Shown here: in pieces, positions 62,728 through 64,000 of the stretch | Layout: every line of letters begins with the position of its first letter | Numbering within the stretch: position 1 is the first letter of the stretch | Program-made: the position numbers and the translations under genes | Notes under the pieces: model-generated | Databases searched by the model: none | What the model saw: only the letters and a program-made list of their open reading frames with translations | Told to the model about the DNA's origin: nothing | Source: an uncultured Lachnospiraceae bacterium | Lineage (GTDB): Bacteria > Bacillota > Clostridia > Lachnospirales > Lachnospiraceae | NCBI GenBank assembly: GCA_910580015.1 | Contig: CAJTVT010000004.1 | Span: 39,851 to 103,850, forward strand | Length of the DNA stretch: 64,000 nucleotides | Direction of reading: 5' to 3'

Positions 62728-63894
62728 ATGAAAGATATCATCATTACAGATACAATTAAATATATAGGGGCAGACGATAAAGACATTGATCTCTTTGAGA
62801 GCCAGTATGTGGTTCCAAATGGTGTATCCTATAACTCATATGTTATTTTGGACGAGAAAGTGGCAGTGATGGATACCGTGGACGCCAGAAGAGGAGAAGA
62901 ATGGTTGAATAACCTAGAGGAAGCGCTGGGTGGAAGGACTGTGGATTATCTCGTGGTTTCTCATATGGAGCCTGATCATGCGGCAAATGTCCAGGCCCTT
63001 GCAGAGAAATATCCAGAAATGAAGATTGTCGGAAATGCTAAGACATTTCCTATGATTGAACAATTTTTTGACTTTGATTTGTCCAAGCGTTCTGTGGTAG
63101 TGGCAGAAGGTGATACATTGAAGCTGGGAAGCCATGAACTGACCTTTGTAATGGCGCCTATGGTGCATTGGCCAGAGGTTATGGTGGCATATGAAAGTTC
63201 TGAGAAGATTCTTTTCTCTGCGGATGGATTTGGAAAATTTGGAGCTCTTGATACGGAAGAGGACTGGGCATGTGAGGCGAGACGTTATTACTTTAATATT
63301 GTGGGCAAATATGGTGCACAGGTCCAGGCGCTTTTGAAAAAGGCTGCTACTTTGGATATTCAGATGATTTGTCCTTTACATGGGCCAATTTTGAAGGAAA
63401 ACTTGGCTTATTATATAGGAAAATATCAAGTGTGGAGTAGTTATGAGCCGGAAGATGAGGGAATTTTAGTGGCGTATGCTTCGATCCATGGGAATACAAG
63501 AAAGGCTGCTGTCAAGTTAAAGGAGATCTTAGAAGCTAAGGGTGCTAAAAAGGTAGCTATCACAGATTTGTCGAGAGATGATATGGCAGAGGCTGTGGAG
63601 GATGCTTTTCGGTATGATAAGATGGTGCTGGCTGCGGCAACTTATGATGGAGGGGTGTTCCCCTGTATGGAGGAATTTCTTCATCACTTAAAGAGTAAAA
63701 CTTACCGGAAACGTACAGTCGCTCTGATAGAAAATGGTTCCTGGGCTCCGATGGCTGCGAAGACAATGCGTTCTATGCTGGAACAGATGAAAGATATTAC
63801 AGTCTGTGATAAAGTTGTCACGATTAAGTCTGCTGTGAAGGATAGTACGGTTGCAGATATGGAGGCGCTTGCAGAGGAATTGCTGGCAAAGTAG
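62728..63894 (+). CDS. A-type flavoprotein (FprA/flavodiiron family)
   Basis: 388 residues: an N-terminal metallo-beta-lactamase-like diiron domain with VSHMEPDHAAN (the HxExDH motif) and later MVHWPEVM, and a C-terminal flavodoxin domain (AYASIHGNTRKAA). Such proteins reduce oxygen or NO to protect anaerobes. No rubredoxin domain is fused. Start at ATG 62728 after AGGAGGAG; an earlier ATG at 62677 has no site. It follows the nfn genes by 66 bases and may be co-transcribed. Confidence 0.93.
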   Translation: MKDIIITDTIKYIGADDKDIDLFESQYVVPNGVSYNSYVILDEKVAVMDTVDARRGEEWLNNLEEALGGRTVDYLVVSHMEPDHAANVQALAEKYPEMKIVGNAKTFPMIEQFFDFDLSKRSVVVAEGDTLKLGSHELTFVMAPMVHWPEVMVAYESSEKILFSADGFGKFGALDTEEDWACEARRYYFNIVGKYGAQVQALLKKAATLDIQMICPLHGPILKENLAYYIGKYQVWSSYEPEDEGILVAYASIHGNTRKAAVKLKEILEAKGAKKVAITDLSRDDMAEAVEDAFRYDKMVLAAATYDGGVFPCMEEFLHHLKSKTYRKRTVALIENGSWAPMAAKTMRSMLEQMKDITVCDKVVTIKSAVKDSTVADMEALAEELLAK

Positions 63895-63916
63895 AACTTT
63901 ATTTTATGGTTAGGAA

Positions 63917-64000
63917 ATGGAAGTACAATGGAAGGCTGTTGCTGATCAAATAAAATTTATGGTGAATTTAGATTATCTCTTTAGAAGTTCTTATATGTCG
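63917..64000 (+). CDS. possible 5' end of a further gene (partial)
   Basis: An ATG at 63917 opens a frame that stays open for 28 codons to the window edge (MEVQWKAVADQIKF...). AGGA lies only 3 bases upstream, so the ribosome site is poor. No family is recognisable from this fragment. Confidence 0.25.
   Translation, partial: MEVQWKAVADQIKFMVNLDYLFRSSYMS

Overview
The window is a gene-dense, moderately AT-rich stretch of a Firmicutes chromosome, most likely a gut-type anaerobe of the Lachnospiraceae (Clostridia). The basis is the gene content: NfnAB plus an FprA-type flavoprotein (strict anaerobe electron handling), a PreP-like M16C peptidase, single-chain glycyl-tRNA synthetase, an HPr-like protein without its histidine, a catalytic-domain-less YceG/MltG-like protein, and Firmicutes-type gene orders (hrcA-grpE-dnaK-dnaJ, ireB-ruvX-DUF1292, era-yqzL-recO). 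Genus is not assigned. Nearly all genes are on the + strand; only the HPr-like gene, aroC and an HD-domain gene are on the - strand.

Layout. 1-4.5 kb: end of an unknown gene, a small DMT-type membrane protein, comEA, a two-component system and a GerMN lipoprotein. 4.5-11.7 kb: comEC (frameshifted near its 3' end), holA, tmk, lepA, hemW. 11.7-16.9 kb: CIRCE-controlled heat-shock operon hrcA-grpE-dnaK-dnaJ with promoter and terminator. 17-28.3 kb: an accessory block between dnaJ and prmA, genes that are normally neighbours. It holds a large secreted transglutaminase-like repeat protein (frameshifted near its end), a coiled-coil J-domain protein, and a five-gene Dlt-like operon in which an adenylation enzyme, a PLP decarboxylase, a carrier protein, an MBOAT acyltransferase and a DltD/SGNH-like protein are encoded together. 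28.3-34.5 kb: prmA, rsmE, cysteine desulfurase-thiI, the HPr-like gene, mtaB. 34.5-41.3 kb: ireB-ruvX-DUF1292, RNase J, ylbF-like, short MltG-like, trmR, trhP, a lactonase-like propeller. 41.5-49.9 kb: aroC, tgt, yajC, leuB, ilvB, serC, serA. 50-56 kb: HD-domain regulator, MscS channel, cold-shock protein, M16C peptidase. 56-64 kb: era, yqzL-like, recO, lipoprotein, glyS, nfnA-nfnB, fprA-like and the first codons of a possible next gene.

Most of the window is housekeeping. The most interesting part is the operon at 22.8-28.3 kb. Its parts suggest that an amino acid is activated, loaded on a carrier, probably decarboxylated by a BtrK-like enzyme, and exported onto a surface polymer: a Dlt-type system delivering something other than D-alanine, possibly an omega-amino acyl group such as GABA or beta-alanine. 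This is inference from domain content and a few active-site motifs. Other points of note are a response regulator-kinase-GerMN lipoprotein trio resembling actinobacterial MtrA-MtrB-LpqB, a MITE-like element whose end recurs 11 kb away, and two single frameshifts that are either real or assembly errors. No rRNA, tRNA, CRISPR array or complete insertion sequence was recognised.
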